Positions 9,528 to 19,324 of a stretch of 64,000 bases of DNA are shown here, one piece after another. Below the pieces are notes generated by a model. It was not told the origin of the DNA, did no database searches, and was given only the letters and a program-made list of their open reading frames with translations. Position 1 is the first letter of the stretch. Each line of letters begins with the position of its first letter. The stretch is from Microterricola gilva (GTDB lineage Bacteria; Actinomycetota; Actinomycetes; Actinomycetales; Microbacteriaceae): positions 310,001 through 374,000 of the forward strand of contig NZ_SHLC01000001.1 in NCBI RefSeq assembly GCF_004217495.1, in the 5' to 3' direction. Position numbers and translations under genes: made by a program.

Positions 9528-10078
9528 TGCGCCCGTCGGTCGTCGTCAGCGCCGGAACGTACCACCTGCCGTTCAATCGGCTCACCGAGTGGATGGAACC
9601 CTGGACGGAGGCGCACCCAGAGGTGCACGTCGTCATGCAACATGGCCCCGGCAAGCCATTGGGGGGCGCTGAGAACCACGACGTGCTGCCCTACGCGCAA
9701 CTGCTCACCCTCTGCTCCGCCGCCGACGCCGTGGTGCTCCAGGGCGGCGCAGGAGGGGTCATGGACATGCGTGCGCTGCGGCGGATCCCCATCGTCGTCC
9801 CGCGCATTCCCGTCGATGACGAGGTGGTCGACGACCACCAGCTGATCTTCACGGAGCGGGCGGCTGAGCTCGGCATCATCCACCGGGTGCTGACGCGGGA
9901 GCAGTTGTGGAGCGCGATCGACGCCGAGCTGGCCAGCGCGCGGGAGAGCCAGGACGCCCCGACGCCGACGCCGGGTGTGGCGAATCTCGCGGCGCTGCTG
10001 GAGCAACTGCCCAAGCCCTTGGGGCGTGGCGAACGTGTCCGGCGGCTCGCGCGTGTGGCGCGGGGTCTCGGCTCCTGA
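9527..10078 (+). CDS. Alg13-like catalytic subunit (GT28 C-terminal domain)
   Basis: 183 residues corresponding to the C-terminal, donor-binding half of a GT-B enzyme. Features are VVVSAGTYHLPFNRL near the start and the SAADAVVLQGGAGGVMDMRALRRIPIVVPR region that binds the nucleotide sugar. The ATG overlaps the stop of the Alg14-like gene. Together the pair makes one active transferase. A convergent gene (flippase) ends 18 bases downstream. Confidence 0.87.
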   Translation: MRPSVVVSAGTYHLPFNRLTEWMEPWTEAHPEVHVVMQHGPGKPLGGAENHDVLPYAQLLTLCSAADAVVLQGGAGGVMDMRALRRIPIVVPRIPVDDEVVDDHQLIFTERAAELGIIHRVLTREQLWSAIDAELASARESQDAPTPTPGVANLAALLEQLPKPLGRGERVRRLARVARGLGS

Positions 10079-10096
10079 TCGGTTCGGCCGAGCGCG

Positions 10097-11689
10097 CTAC
10101 CGCTGCCGCCCCGCTGGGCTCGTCGATTCGTCCGCACGGCCGGTGCCGTCCAGCGTGCCAGGGAGAGGGTCCGGCGCCTGCTCGGCGTAGCGGCGCATGA
10201 TCGGGATCTCCCGCCACAGCGCCACAATCCCGAGTCGGCCGCGGAGGAACCACAACAAGACCAGGTAGATCATTCCGAAGACGAGAAGCCCGCCGATGAG
10301 GGCGGGGAACGTGGCACCGAACACGAGACGCACCAGCACACCGCCGACGCCGAACACCGCGAGCGGAATCGTCATCGCGAGCAGCAACTTCCTCGGCTCG
10401 AGCAGCATCCGCATCCGCCTGTGCACCTGCCACGACGCGATCGCCGTATCGATGATCACGCACGCCGTCCAGGTGAGTGCGGCACCGAGGATTCCGAGCA
10501 CGGGGACAAGCAGCAGGTTGAGGCCGACGCTGAGCACCAGGGCGAAGGCCTTGTTGTACATCTGCCAGCTGCTCTTGCCACCCTGCAGCAGCACGCTCTG
10601 CAGCATCCCGGCGCTCGTGGCGATCATCATCGCGCCGGCGAGGATGGTGAGAACGATGGATCCGGCCACGAACTCCGGGCCGAAGATCGCCAGCACGGCT
10701 GGACCCATCGTCGCGAGCGTCAGGTAGAACGGCCAACTCGTGAGGATCATCGCGCGCGCGACCTTGGTGTGCAGGGTGCGCGCACCGAGGAGGTCCCCGC
10801 GCGCGAGCAGGCGGGAGATCGCCGGGCTCACTGCCAACCGCATCGCCTGATCGACGACCTGGCCGGCGCGCACGGCGCGCGTCGCGATCGCGTAGACGCC
10901 GGCGGCCGACGGCGAAGCGAGTGCGGCCACGATCAGCACATCCGACCACTCCAGCGTCGTCTCGAGTGCGCCGCCGACGGCACGCGTCCCGCTGAACGCC
11001 CAGAACCGACGTGCTGCAACGCCGGCGGGCTCTGACGCGGCCTTGCGCGCACGCCAGTCCGTGATGAAAGGGCGGGCCAACACCGCAATCGTGACGATCA
11101 GCCAGAGCGGCAGCACCGCCATCCATGCGCGCACGGCGCCCAGCGCGTCGGCGGCCAGCATGATGGCCATGGCGACGAGCAGCACGCGGCTGAGGGGGAG
11201 CAGGATGTTCTGCAACAGCGTGAATGCCACGATGCCGCGCATCATGCGGGTCGCCGTGAGAAGCACGGCGAGGAGCGCGGACGGCACGACGTAGGGTGCG
11301 ATGTCCAGGAGCAGCCGCTCGAGCTCACTTGTCTCTCCCGCGCCACTCAGCCACGCCGCCAACGGCCCCGCAGTGAGGTAGATGCCGATGGCGACGAACA
11401 CGGAGAGGGCGGCGACGGGGACGACGGCGATGACGACGGTACGCCAACTCTCCCCGGTGCGCGCGAATGCGTGCTGTTCGGAGATGGTGCGCACGATGCT
11501 GCTGTTCGTGCCGAGTCGGAGAATCTGGCTGACGATGGTGAAGAAGCCGATCGCCTGGAAGAACACGCCCGTTCCGTGTGCCCCGAGACCATTTCCTACC
11601 AGGACGGCAAGAACGAGCGCGGCCAGAGCTGCGAAACTCGAGCCGATCAGACTGTACGAGCCGCTCCTGGCCAGTCGTTCAGGCCGCAT
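10097..11689 (-). CDS. Wzx-type lipid-linked oligosaccharide flippase
   Basis: 530 residues with about 12-14 hydrophobic segments and the MATE/MOP-superfamily start (ARSGSYSLIGSSFAALAALVLAVLVGNGLG). It would flip the undecaprenyl-linked repeat unit across the membrane. The C-terminus is cytoplasmic and rich in Pro and basic residues. It is the last gene of the long minus-strand block, and its start overlaps the upstream polymerase gene by 11 bases. Confidence 0.86.
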   Translation of the reverse strand: MRPERLARSGSYSLIGSSFAALAALVLAVLVGNGLGAHGTGVFFQAIGFFTIVSQILRLGTNSSIVRTISEQHAFARTGESWRTVVIAVVPVAALSVFVAIGIYLTAGPLAAWLSGAGETSELERLLLDIAPYVVPSALLAVLLTATRMMRGIVAFTLLQNILLPLSRVLLVAMAIMLAADALGAVRAWMAVLPLWLIVTIAVLARPFITDWRARKAASEPAGVAARRFWAFSGTRAVGGALETTLEWSDVLIVAALASPSAAGVYAIATRAVRAGQVVDQAMRLAVSPAISRLLARGDLLGARTLHTKVARAMILTSWPFYLTLATMGPAVLAIFGPEFVAGSIVLTILAGAMMIATSAGMLQSVLLQGGKSSWQMYNKAFALVLSVGLNLLLVPVLGILGAALTWTACVIIDTAIASWQVHRRMRMLLEPRKLLLAMTIPLAVFGVGGVLVRLVFGATFPALIGGLLVFGMIYLVLLWFLRGRLGIVALWREIPIMRRYAEQAPDPLPGTLDGTGRADESTSPAGRQR

Positions 11690-13007
11690 GTGTGCTGACC
11701 TCCGTGCGCGGATTCGCGTTCCAGTACCGAGACGACGGAGCGTAACGCTCTCTCAGCATGACGCCGAGGACGAGGCAGATCGTGAGGATGTGCCGGTCGA
11801 GACCGTAGAAGATGCTGAGCGCGCATGCCGACACGATCGAGGAGTGCAGCCAGAGTGCCGAGACGTTCGGAGCCGACCACGTGCGGGCGAGGCCGCCCAA
11901 CATGAAGAAGGCGAAGAGGGCGAGGCCGACGAAGCCGAAGCAGAACATCGCGTCCCAGATCATGCCCTGTGTTCCGACCGTGATCTCGCTGGTGAAGGAC
12001 GGCCGTGGCGAGCCGTAGCCGAAGATCGGTGACGCGAGGGCTCGCACGAAGGTCTCCTCGTACAACGATCCGCGCCCTTCGGAGGTGTCGGCGGCATCCT
12101 GTCTTTCGGCGATTCCGTTGAGGGCCCCTGTCAGGGTGAGCAGCGCGACGAGGATGGTGCCGAGGGAGCCGACCCAGAGGAACGGCACCCACTTGCCGCG
12201 GCCGATAAGACGGAGGAGAACGTAGCAGACGGCCGCGATGAGCCCGACGAAGAGACCCCGATTCGTCGTCGCGATGGCCGGCGGGATCGCTGCCGCGATT
12301 CCGAGCATCAACCAGACCGTGGCAGCGGCCGTCCTGCGTTCGAGTGCCGTCGCGACGGCGATCGGAGTCAGGATCGCGATCGCGGCGCCCCAGCCGTTCG
12401 TGTACGGAAAGGGCGCGGACGGGCGCTCGAACGGTTGCTCAGCTCCCCACGGCGTCTGCACCTCCGCGAATGACGGGAATACGAGGTCGCGCACGTACTC
12501 GTTCTCGAGAATCGGTGCAGGCAGCAGCTGGCCGATGGTCATCGTCAGCGTCGTTTCGGGCCAGAGCATTCCGAGGTAGCCGCCGGCGATGACGAACACC
12601 CAGGTGAAGGTCAGGCCCGACATCACGCGGCGTACCGTGAGCGCGTGTCTGGCGTTGACAACGTAGACGAGCGCGACGGCGACCGCGGCGAACTGCGTGA
12701 ACCGCATCGAGAATCCGACCATGCGGCCGAACGAGTCGAGCATGAGCGCGCAGGGGAGCATCCAGACGACGAAGGCGACGAATGGCAGCATGCCGGGTAC
12801 GAGCTTCACCCGCGAGCGTTGCGAGAGGAACGCGATCATCGGAACAGCGACGATGATGGCGATGAACGGCAGCATTCCGAGGGCCCACCAGGCCGGCATG
12901 CCCCAGAGCAGCACGAGCACCGGCCAGCCGGGCAGCTCGCGCTGAGCGGGGTCGATCGTCGCCGCGTGCGAGTGATGCTGAGCCTTGCGCTGCAGTCCGA
13001 TGCTCAT
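11679..13007 (-). CDS. O-antigen ligase/Wzy polymerase-like membrane protein
   Basis: 442 residues starting at MSIGLQRKAQ, with about ten hydrophobic helices and one long extracytoplasmic loop between late helices. The loop contains EGRGSLYEETFVRALASPIFGYGSPRP, resembling the conserved region of Wzy_C/O-antigen ligase proteins. It would polymerise repeat units on the outer face of the membrane. It starts 5 bases after the end of the CDP-alcohol transferase gene and overlaps wzx, so these genes are cotranscribed. Confidence 0.83.
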   Translation of the reverse strand: MSIGLQRKAQHHSHAATIDPAQRELPGWPVLVLLWGMPAWWALGMLPFIAIIVAVPMIAFLSQRSRVKLVPGMLPFVAFVVWMLPCALMLDSFGRMVGFSMRFTQFAAVAVALVYVVNARHALTVRRVMSGLTFTWVFVIAGGYLGMLWPETTLTMTIGQLLPAPILENEYVRDLVFPSFAEVQTPWGAEQPFERPSAPFPYTNGWGAAIAILTPIAVATALERRTAAATVWLMLGIAAAIPPAIATTNRGLFVGLIAAVCYVLLRLIGRGKWVPFLWVGSLGTILVALLTLTGALNGIAERQDAADTSEGRGSLYEETFVRALASPIFGYGSPRPSFTSEITVGTQGMIWDAMFCFGFVGLALFAFFMLGGLARTWSAPNVSALWLHSSIVSACALSIFYGLDRHILTICLVLGVMLRERYAPSSRYWNANPRTEVSTHAA

Positions 13008-13012
13008 CGTGT

Positions 13013-13801
13013 TCAGCCTCCCGCGGATGCCGTGGCCGGCCGACTCTGCGCCGCCAGCATGCGGTACTTGCGGCGGAAGGAGAGGGCGGCCACGGCGAGC
13101 GTGAACGCGAAGAGGAGAAGATACAGCGTCGCGAACAGGGCCGGGAACGGCAGCGCCAGCACCGTCAGATACACCGTCCCGACGTCGTAGGGCGTCTTGA
13201 CGAAGGACATCCAGACGGGCGCGTCCGACTCGGCGGAACCCGCCTGACCGAGTTTCTCGGCCAGCGTCTGTGCGAAGAACCACACAGAGCTGAGCAGCAT
13301 GTAGCCCAGCGCTGCCCCGACCAACCAGAACGAATCGCTCCAGCGGAAGAAGTGCACGGCGATCGCAAGATGAAACAGCGGGAGCCGCGCCGCATCGACG
13401 ACGTGGTCGAGCCACTCGCCAGCCAGGCTGCCTGAGCCGGTCAGCCGGGCGAGCTGGCCGTCGGCCGAGTCAAGGGCGTAGCCGGCGAGGAGGAGTGCGG
13501 TCGCGCCGAGAGCCACCGCGATCGTGGGCGGCAGCAGCGCAATCAGGAGCAGGGCCGCCAACGAGCAGAGCGCGCTCAGCAACGTGACGGCGTTGGGGGA
13601 GAGGCCGAGCACGGAGGCGGCAGCCGCCGCGCGGCGGCCAAGGGGGCGGTTGACCCAGCGGAGGTAGGCGGGCTGGCCGGCGCCGGACTTCTGCGCCGAT
13701 GCCAGGCGCGCCACCGCGGCCCGATAGCTGCTCTGGACCACTTTTCCTCCGTCTATCGCTGGTGTACCTACCGCCTCCGCATCAGCCCCCGTGCCCGACA
13801 T
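13013..13801 (-). CDS. CDP-alcohol phosphatidyltransferase family membrane enzyme
   Basis: 262 residues with about six membrane helices. The family motif DGx2ARx8Gx3Dx3D is complete at residues 114-136 (D114, G115, A118, R119, G128, D132, D136), so the enzyme should be active. The family moves a phospho-alcohol group from a CDP-alcohol to an acceptor with release of CMP. Most members make phospholipids. Inside a glycan locus that also encodes a TagD-like cytidylyltransferase, an alternative is attachment of a phospho-polyol to the glycan or its lipid carrier (inference). It ends just before the polymerase gene. Confidence 0.85.
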   Translation of the reverse strand: MSGTGADAEAVGTPAIDGGKVVQSSYRAAVARLASAQKSGAGQPAYLRWVNRPLGRRAAAAASVLGLSPNAVTLLSALCSLAALLLIALLPPTIAVALGATALLLAGYALDSADGQLARLTGSGSLAGEWLDHVVDAARLPLFHLAIAVHFFRWSDSFWLVGAALGYMLLSSVWFFAQTLAEKLGQAGSAESDAPVWMSFVKTPYDVGTVYLTVLALPFPALFATLYLLLFAFTLAVAALSFRRKYRMLAAQSRPATASAGG

Positions 13802-13802
13802 G

Positions 13803-15110
13803 TCACCGCGTGCCGTTCAACGAGAGGTCGAAACTCGCGGTCGGCGAGCTCCGGTAGTTGAGGTGCGTCGAAGCGGCAATGGTGTTCGTGCCAGCGACCA
13901 GCAGATTCACCGGCACGTCGACAACGATCCTGTTGGCGGCGGCCGCCGCGGCCGTCGGAGCGGTCGTCGCGTAGCTGTTCTGGGTGAGCGTCCCCGCCGG
14001 CAGGTTGGCCCTGGCGATCTCCGTCCCGTTGAGGTACACGACGACACCGTCATCGGCGATCACGCTGAGCTGCGCGGTCAGGATTGTTCCGGGGTCGGCC
14101 ACGGTGAACGATGAGCGGAACTGCGCGCTCAGCGGCCGCGGCGTCGGGGCGCCGACCGAGATATTGGTCTGCTGCCCCGGCGCGTTGAAGCCGAGCACGG
14201 CGGCACCGGACGCCCATGCCGAGTCGTCGAACGCCGTGGTGTTCCAGTCGGCCGGCAGGGCCGCCGAGGTGTACTGCCACCTCCACGTCGAACCGTTCGC
14301 GATGAACGCCACGTTCGGGTCAACGGGCCCGGCCGGGGTCGTCACGTTCGCGGTGCCTGGCGTCGAGATCTGCCCGAAGGCGTTGACCGCGACGACCGAG
14401 TACGCATAGCTCGTCTCCGGCGTGAGCCCGGTGTCTGTGAACGTGAGTCCCGGTGCCGGGACGACGCCGACCTGGTTGCCGTCGCGCGACACCCGGTACT
14501 CGGTGACCGCGGATCCGGCCGGCTGAGTCCACGAGAGCTGCGCGGTGGTCGAGTCGCTCGCGCTCCCGGTCACCACGGGGGCGGCCGGAGCAACGGGCGG
14601 CTGGCCGACCTTCGCCGTGAATCGCAGATCGAAGCTCAGGTCGGGCGTCGTGCGGAAGTTCGCGTGCATGGAGGCGGCCACGACGTTCGTGCCAGCAACC
14701 AACAACGAACTCGGAACGTTGTACACGACCCGTGCCCCGGCAGCGGGGCCGGACCGCGGAGCGGCCGACGCGTAGCTGTTCTGGGTGAGGGTTCCCGCCG
14801 GGAGGTTCGTCCGCCCGACCTCGGTTCCGTTGACGTAGACCACAACACCGTCATCCGCGATCACGCTGATCTGCCCGTCCACGACGGTCAGCGGGTTCGA
14901 GACGGTGAACGTGCGTCGGAACTGGGCGCTCAGCGGACGCGGGCTCGGTGCGCCCACCCCGATGTCGGTTCCAAGTCCCGTTGTCCCCAGGCCGAGGACC
15001 GAGTTGCCGCTGGCCCATGCCGAGTCGTTGAACGCGACCGTGTTCCAATCTGCGGGCAGAGCAGCCGAGTCGAAGCGCCACTTCCAGTTCGCACCGGAGG
15101 TGATGAAGGT
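13803..15110 (-). repeat. Internal duplication inside the 1236-residue protein gene
   Basis: The segments at about 13803-14330 and 14600-15110 encode two similar modules. At the DNA level, stretches around 13970-14070 and 14770-14870 match closely, for example GTAGCTGTTCTGGGTGAG in both. The two copies bracket an FN3 domain, as expected from tandem duplication of an FN3-module unit. Confidence 0.8.
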
Positions 15111-17513
15111 CAAATCGGATGCACTCGGCGGTGCCACCAGGTAGACGGCCGTTGTCGCCGAGCGGTTGCCCGTCGCGTCGACGGCCCGAACGAAGTAGCG
15201 CACCGGTGTGGCTTCCGTCGGAACATCGAAGCTCGTGGACGTCGTCGACACGACCACCTTGTTGTCTCGGATGACCTCATAGCTGACCGCGCTGCGGTTG
15301 TCCGTGGAGCCATTCCAGCTGAGGTGTGTCGTGCCTGCACCGATCGGGGTGCCGCCCAGGCCGCTCGGCGTGCTCGGGGCGACGATGTCACGCGCCGCGA
15401 ACCGAGCGAAACCGCCCGACCACTGGTTCACTTCCCCGGCACGCGTGGAGTAGGCGAAGTCGCCGCCCGACCAGAAGTTGCCAGCCGAGTCGGTGAAGAA
15501 CGCCCAGGCGCCGAATCCGCGACGAGCCTGCACGATCGGGTTGAAGTCCGGCAGATAGGCTCCGGTCGTTGCATCCCACGCGCCGAACAGGTTGATGCTG
15601 TCGCCCTGTGTCCAGTTGGTGCCGACATCTGGCCAGTTGTATGCGCTCGAGTAAGCGAAGTCACCGCAGTGGCAGCCACCGAACACGATGTTGGTGTTGG
15701 GGTTGACGACAACCGCCTGGAAGTCTCCGCCGTTCTTCGTGATGTTTCCCGCCTTGGACGCGAAACTGGTGCGGTCGTACTGGATCAGGCTGTGCTCGGA
15801 CCCACCGAGCCAGACGTTACTCCCCGCCTCGGCGATGCCGAGCTGCCAGGTGCCGTGTGCTGCGCCGCCGCTGAAATGCGGGGTGAACACAGGCTGCACC
15901 TGGTCGGCCCCCGCGGTCGACTGGAGGGCAACGGCGTTCCGCGCCACGTTCGCGCCGGTCTGCTGGAAGTACCCAGAGAAGTAGGCACGATCGCCGGTCT
16001 TCGAGGCGTCGACGCCGACGCTCGTGCCGTTGAGGTTCGGGTTCCAGTTCGTGTCCGGCGCGCCCGTCGTGACGTTGATTCTGCCGCCGTTCCACGTGCT
16101 CGCGGTGGGGCCGCTGGCCGGAACGAGGTGGGTGAAGTTACCAGAGAGGTAGAGCCACCCGTTCTCGATGGAGAATCCTCTGACCTGGCTGGTACCGCCC
16201 ACATTGCGGTTTTCCGCCTGGACCTGCCAACCGGATGCCTTGGCTCCCGTCTGGGCGTTCAGCACCACAACGCTCTGCTGGGTGGAACCGTCGACCTGGC
16301 TGAAGTCACCGCCGATGGCCAGCCGGCCGTCAGGGAGCCCGATGATCGCCTTCACCTGACCGTTCAAGTTGGGCTTGAAGCTCGGGATGAACTCACCGGT
16401 GTTGACGTCGAATGCGGCCAGGAACTTCTGTTCGATCTTGTTGGTGCCCGTCGCATTGAGCGTCCGTTGCACGTACTGGAAGTTGCCTCCCACGTACACG
16501 GTGTTGCCGACCTGGCCGAATGCGGCCACCTCGGTGTTCAGCTCTCCGTCGATGCCGTTCGCCTGCCCGGTGACACCCCACCGCGTCGTGATGGCGTCGC
16601 TCTCCGGCATCGCGCGCAGCGTCTGCGCCGGTGCGCCGGCATCCGGGATCGTGCCGAAGTTCATGTCGGCGATCTTCAGCTTCGGCCGAATGAACACCTG
16701 GGTGAACGGCCGTGCGCCGCCCAGACCGTTCGTGTTCGACCAGAGATAGGAGGTGGCGCTGTTCGTTCCGGTCACACCGCTGCCGAAGGAGAAGCCGCCG
16801 ACCCAACCCTGCGCCGAGGAGATCGACTGGTCGACCCTCCTGTACGCGGTGTTGTTGCCGAAGCTGGCCGTCTGCCCACCGGACCCGGATCCGACCGCTG
16901 CGGCCGGACTGCCGGTGAAGGTGTAGGTGCCGACAGGGTGCTCACCACGGAAGGTCCACACCCAACGGTCACGCTTGGTCATCTTGAAGCGCACCTCTTG
17001 GAAGGTCGTGCCCGTCGTGTTGGTCGCCCTCTTCAGCCGGATGCCATCGGCGAGATCCTTGACGGCAGTGCCGTTCAGGAGGCCGTCGACCGTCAGGGCC
17101 GCGAGCTGCGCGGTCTGGAACGCTCCGGTTCCGCTCGGCGTTGTCGCCACATTGGCGGCGCGCAAGCCGTTGTAATTGTTCTTCCAACCCTCGCGGCCGC
17201 GCCCGACGAGGGCCCAACCGCCGCCGTCCGTCGTCATGTCGCAGTAGACCTGAGTCGGTGCCTTCAGCGTCGGTGTGACCACCCAGTAGACGCCATCGGC
17301 CGAAGCCGGATAATTCTGCTTGGCCTCCCAACACGACCCGGCAGCGGTCGGCGATGTGAGCCCGTCGGGCAACGCCGTCGCCGCCGTTGCCGTTTCGGCA
17401 GGGGTGACGACGCTGAGGAGCGGGACGGTTATCGCGATCGCGGCAGCCCAGACGAGCATTGGCCGGAGCCACGAACGCCGGTCACGGCGTGCGGTGTGTT
17501 GAGTGACGTTCAT
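13803..17513 (-). CDS. Large secreted mosaic protein: fibrinogen-like, beta-propeller-like, FN3 and duplicated beta-sandwich modules
   Basis: 1236 residues. A signal or anchor segment is at about 17-42. A fibrinogen-C-like domain at about 60-271 begins SCWEAKQNYP and contains YCDMTTDGGGWALVGR. Next is a region of repeated NTVYVGGNF / LAIGGDFSQV / WLYLSGNFTHL motifs (about 290-705) that looks like a delta-60-repeat beta-propeller. An FN3 domain spans about 711-800. Two copies of a module of about 165 residues (801-971 and 1068-1236) flank a second FN3 at 974-1061. Each module carries ADDGVVVYVNGTE or the like. No sortase motif or C-terminal membrane segment was seen. It is probably an extracellular polymer-associated or adhesive protein (inference). 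Confidence 0.78.
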   Translation of the reverse strand: MNVTQHTARRDRRSWLRPMLVWAAAIAITVPLLSVVTPAETATAATALPDGLTSPTAAGSCWEAKQNYPASADGVYWVVTPTLKAPTQVYCDMTTDGGGWALVGRGREGWKNNYNGLRAANVATTPSGTGAFQTAQLAALTVDGLLNGTAVKDLADGIRLKRATNTTGTTFQEVRFKMTKRDRWVWTFRGEHPVGTYTFTGSPAAAVGSGSGGQTASFGNNTAYRRVDQSISSAQGWVGGFSFGSGVTGTNSATSYLWSNTNGLGGARPFTQVFIRPKLKIADMNFGTIPDAGAPAQTLRAMPESDAITTRWGVTGQANGIDGELNTEVAAFGQVGNTVYVGGNFQYVQRTLNATGTNKIEQKFLAAFDVNTGEFIPSFKPNLNGQVKAIIGLPDGRLAIGGDFSQVDGSTQQSVVVLNAQTGAKASGWQVQAENRNVGGTSQVRGFSIENGWLYLSGNFTHLVPASGPTASTWNGGRINVTTGAPDTNWNPNLNGTSVGVDASKTGDRAYFSGYFQQTGANVARNAVALQSTAGADQVQPVFTPHFSGGAAHGTWQLGIAEAGSNVWLGGSEHSLIQYDRTSFASKAGNITKNGGDFQAVVVNPNTNIVFGGCHCGDFAYSSAYNWPDVGTNWTQGDSINLFGAWDATTGAYLPDFNPIVQARRGFGAWAFFTDSAGNFWSGGDFAYSTRAGEVNQWSGGFARFAARDIVAPSTPSGLGGTPIGAGTTHLSWNGSTDNRSAVSYEVIRDNKVVVSTTSTSFDVPTEATPVRYFVRAVDATGNRSATTAVYLVAPPSASDLTFITSGANWKWRFDSAALPADWNTVAFNDSAWASGNSVLGLGTTGLGTDIGVGAPSPRPLSAQFRRTFTVSNPLTVVDGQISVIADDGVVVYVNGTEVGRTNLPAGTLTQNSYASAAPRSGPAAGARVVYNVPSSLLVAGTNVVAASMHANFRTTPDLSFDLRFTAKVGQPPVAPAAPVVTGSASDSTTAQLSWTQPAGSAVTEYRVSRDGNQVGVVPAPGLTFTDTGLTPETSYAYSVVAVNAFGQISTPGTANVTTPAGPVDPNVAFIANGSTWRWQYTSAALPADWNTTAFDDSAWASGAAVLGFNAPGQQTNISVGAPTPRPLSAQFRSSFTVADPGTILTAQLSVIADDGVVVYLNGTEIARANLPAGTLTQNSYATTAPTAAAAAANRIVVDVPVNLLVAGTNTIAASTHLNYRSSPTASFDLSLNGTR

Positions 17514-17528
17514 GGGAGTGTCCTTCTG

Positions 17529-18284
17529 TCACGCGCAGGGTGCGCTGTCGGGGATTTCGTGTGTCGCGATCTTCCAGAACCCGTCGATGTACTGGGCTCC
17601 GTAGGTGTGCAGGACAGGGCCGCCGGGGTTGTACATGCGGTCCTTGAGTGAGTTGCCGTTCTCGTCGACGACGTCGATGGCTGATGCATCGATGCACACG
17701 TCGAGGATGACGGTGGGTGGGGTTGCGGTCAGGTCGATCGATCGCGTCGTGACGCTCGTGATCGTGGCTTTGCCGACCTGCTTGTAGCCGAGTTGCTCGC
17801 GTTCTTCGGCCAGGGCCTGAAGCTCGCCCTGGACGAAGCCGGTGGCGATCAGTTCGATGCCGTCGGTGTCGCCGTCTGCCCGTTGGGCGATCTCGCCGGT
17901 TGCCTTGACGACCGCGGTGATCGCCACATCGGCGGCCTCCGCCGATTCGGCCTCGTCACCAAGCGGTTGCGGCTCGGTGGGTGGAACGGCCAGCGGAGTC
18001 ACCGGCGCGGTCGGGTCGAGCTCCTCATCGCCGGCGTCGACTGGCGGTGCCGCGGTCTCCGCGACATTCGTCGGGGAGGATGCCGCTGATGTGCCGAACC
18101 AGCCGAACGCGGCGCCAAGTCCCAGCGTCGTCGCGATGACGACCGCCAGCGCTGTCGCCGCGAGCACAACCATGCCGGAGCGCCCATGGCGCCCAGAGGG
18201 CTCGGGATTCCGGCTGTCGCCGAGACCGGGCGGCTCCCAATCGTCGGGGCCCGTGCCCCAGGAGTCTGAATCGTCGTGACTCAT
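17529..18284 (-). CDS. Hypothetical membrane-anchored protein translationally coupled to fcl
   Basis: 251 residues from the ATG at 18284, which overlaps the fcl stop (ATGA). A hydrophilic acidic N-terminus is followed by one membrane segment at about 38-63, a Pro/Glu/Ala-rich linker and a small extracytoplasmic domain of about 130 residues. That domain ends [30 protein letters not shown], a pattern reminiscent of NTF2/SnoaL-like or Mce-associated folds. Function is unknown. The coupling and position suggest a role in export or assembly of the polysaccharide (inference). Confidence 0.72.
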   Translation of the reverse strand: MSHDDSDSWGTGPDDWEPPGLGDSRNPEPSGRHGRSGMVVLAATALAVVIATTLGLGAAFGWFGTSAASSPTNVAETAAPPVDAGDEELDPTAPVTPLAVPPTEPQPLGDEAESAEAADVAITAVVKATGEIAQRADGDTDGIELIATGFVQGELQALAEEREQLGYKQVGKATITSVTTRSIDLTATPPTVILDVCIDASAIDVVDENGNSLKDRMYNPGGPVLHTYGAQYIDGFWKIATHEIPDSAPCA

Positions 18285-19324
18285 CGTGCCGCCGCCTCTC
18301 TGCTGTGGTGAAGCACGCCGGTGTCGCTGTGCCCGGCGTCCGGGCGCTGTCCGCGGAAGCCGAGCTGATGCTCGAGGAACCACTCGTACGTAGTGCGGAG
18401 GCCGTCGTCGAGGGAGATCGACGACTGCCAACCGAGGGCGGCGAGCCGTGAGACGTCGACGAGCTTCCGTGGTGTCCCATCCGGCATGCTCGCGTCGAAC
18501 GTGAGCTGGCCGTCGAAGCCGCTGAGCTCGGCGATGGACTCGGCGAGCTCGCGGATGGTGCAGTCGACTCCCGTGCCGATGTTGATGTGCGAGACGCGCT
18601 CGTCGGCCTCCGACCAGTAGCTTTCCCGGCTGAGCTCCAGCAGATGCACGCTGGCCGCGGCGAGGTCATCGACGTGCAGGAATTCTCGACGCGGACGCCC
18701 ACTTCCCCACACCGCGACCTCGGCGGCGCCGGAGGTGACGGCATCGTGGAACTTACGGATGAGCGCCGGGATCACGTGGCTCATTCGGAGATCGAAGTTG
18801 TCGCCTGGCCCGTAAAGATTCGTCGGCATCGCACTGCGGTAGTCACGACCGTACTGGCGGTTGAAGCTCTCGCAGAGCTTGATGCCGGCGATCTTCGCGA
18901 TGGCGTATGGCTCGTTCGTCGGCTCCAAAACGCCCCCGAGCAGGTACTCCTCGCGCATCGGCTGCGCGGCATCCCTGGGATAGATGCACGACGATCCCAG
19001 GAAGAGCAGTCGGTCGACACCGCTGTCATGGGCGGACTTGATGACGTTGGCCTCGATCATCAGGTTCTGGTAGATGAAGTCGGCTGGGAAGCTGCGGTTG
19101 GCCTCGATCCCGCCGACGCGGGCAGCGGCCAGGTACACCTGGTCGAAGCTTGTGCTCTGGAAAAAGGCCCCGACGGCCCGCTGGTCGAGCAGATCGAGCT
19201 CGGAGCGGTCTGCGGTGACGATGTCGGTGTAGCCGAGGGCGGTCAGCCGGCGCACAATTGCGGAGCCGACCATGCCGCGGTGCCCGGCGACGAAGACGCG
19301 TTCGCTCCGGTCGGCGCGCATCAT
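18281..19324 (-). CDS. fcl: GDP-L-fucose synthase
   Basis: 347 residues, an extended short-chain dehydrogenase with the NADP-binding [18 protein letters not shown] motif at the N-terminus, a catalytic Ser in [11 protein letters not shown] and the YAIAK Tyr/Lys pair. It epimerises and reduces GDP-4-keto-6-deoxymannose to GDP-L-fucose, following Gmd. Its ATG overlaps the gmd stop and its stop overlaps the next start, so expression is tightly coupled. About 25 residues at the C-terminus beyond the usual end are variable. Confidence 0.95.
   Translation of the reverse strand: MMRADRSERVFVAGHRGMVGSAIVRRLTALGYTDIVTADRSELDLLDQRAVGAFFQSTSFDQVYLAAARVGGIEANRSFPADFIYQNLMIEANVIKSAHDSGVDRLLFLGSSCIYPRDAAQPMREEYLLGGVLEPTNEPYAIAKIAGIKLCESFNRQYGRDYRSAMPTNLYGPGDNFDLRMSHVIPALIRKFHDAVTSGAAEVAVWGSGRPRREFLHVDDLAAASVHLLELSRESYWSEADERVSHINIGTGVDCTIRELAESIAELSGFDGQLTFDASMPDGTPRKLVDVSRLAALGWQSSISLDDGLRTTYEWFLEHQLGFRGQRPDAGHSDTGVLHHSREAAAR

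Noticed and set aside
14664-17651. 995-codon plus-strand frame opposite the mosaic protein gene
   Set aside because: It is the antisense shadow of a gene with signal peptide and recognisable domains; its translation is Arg/Val/Gly-rich with no motif.
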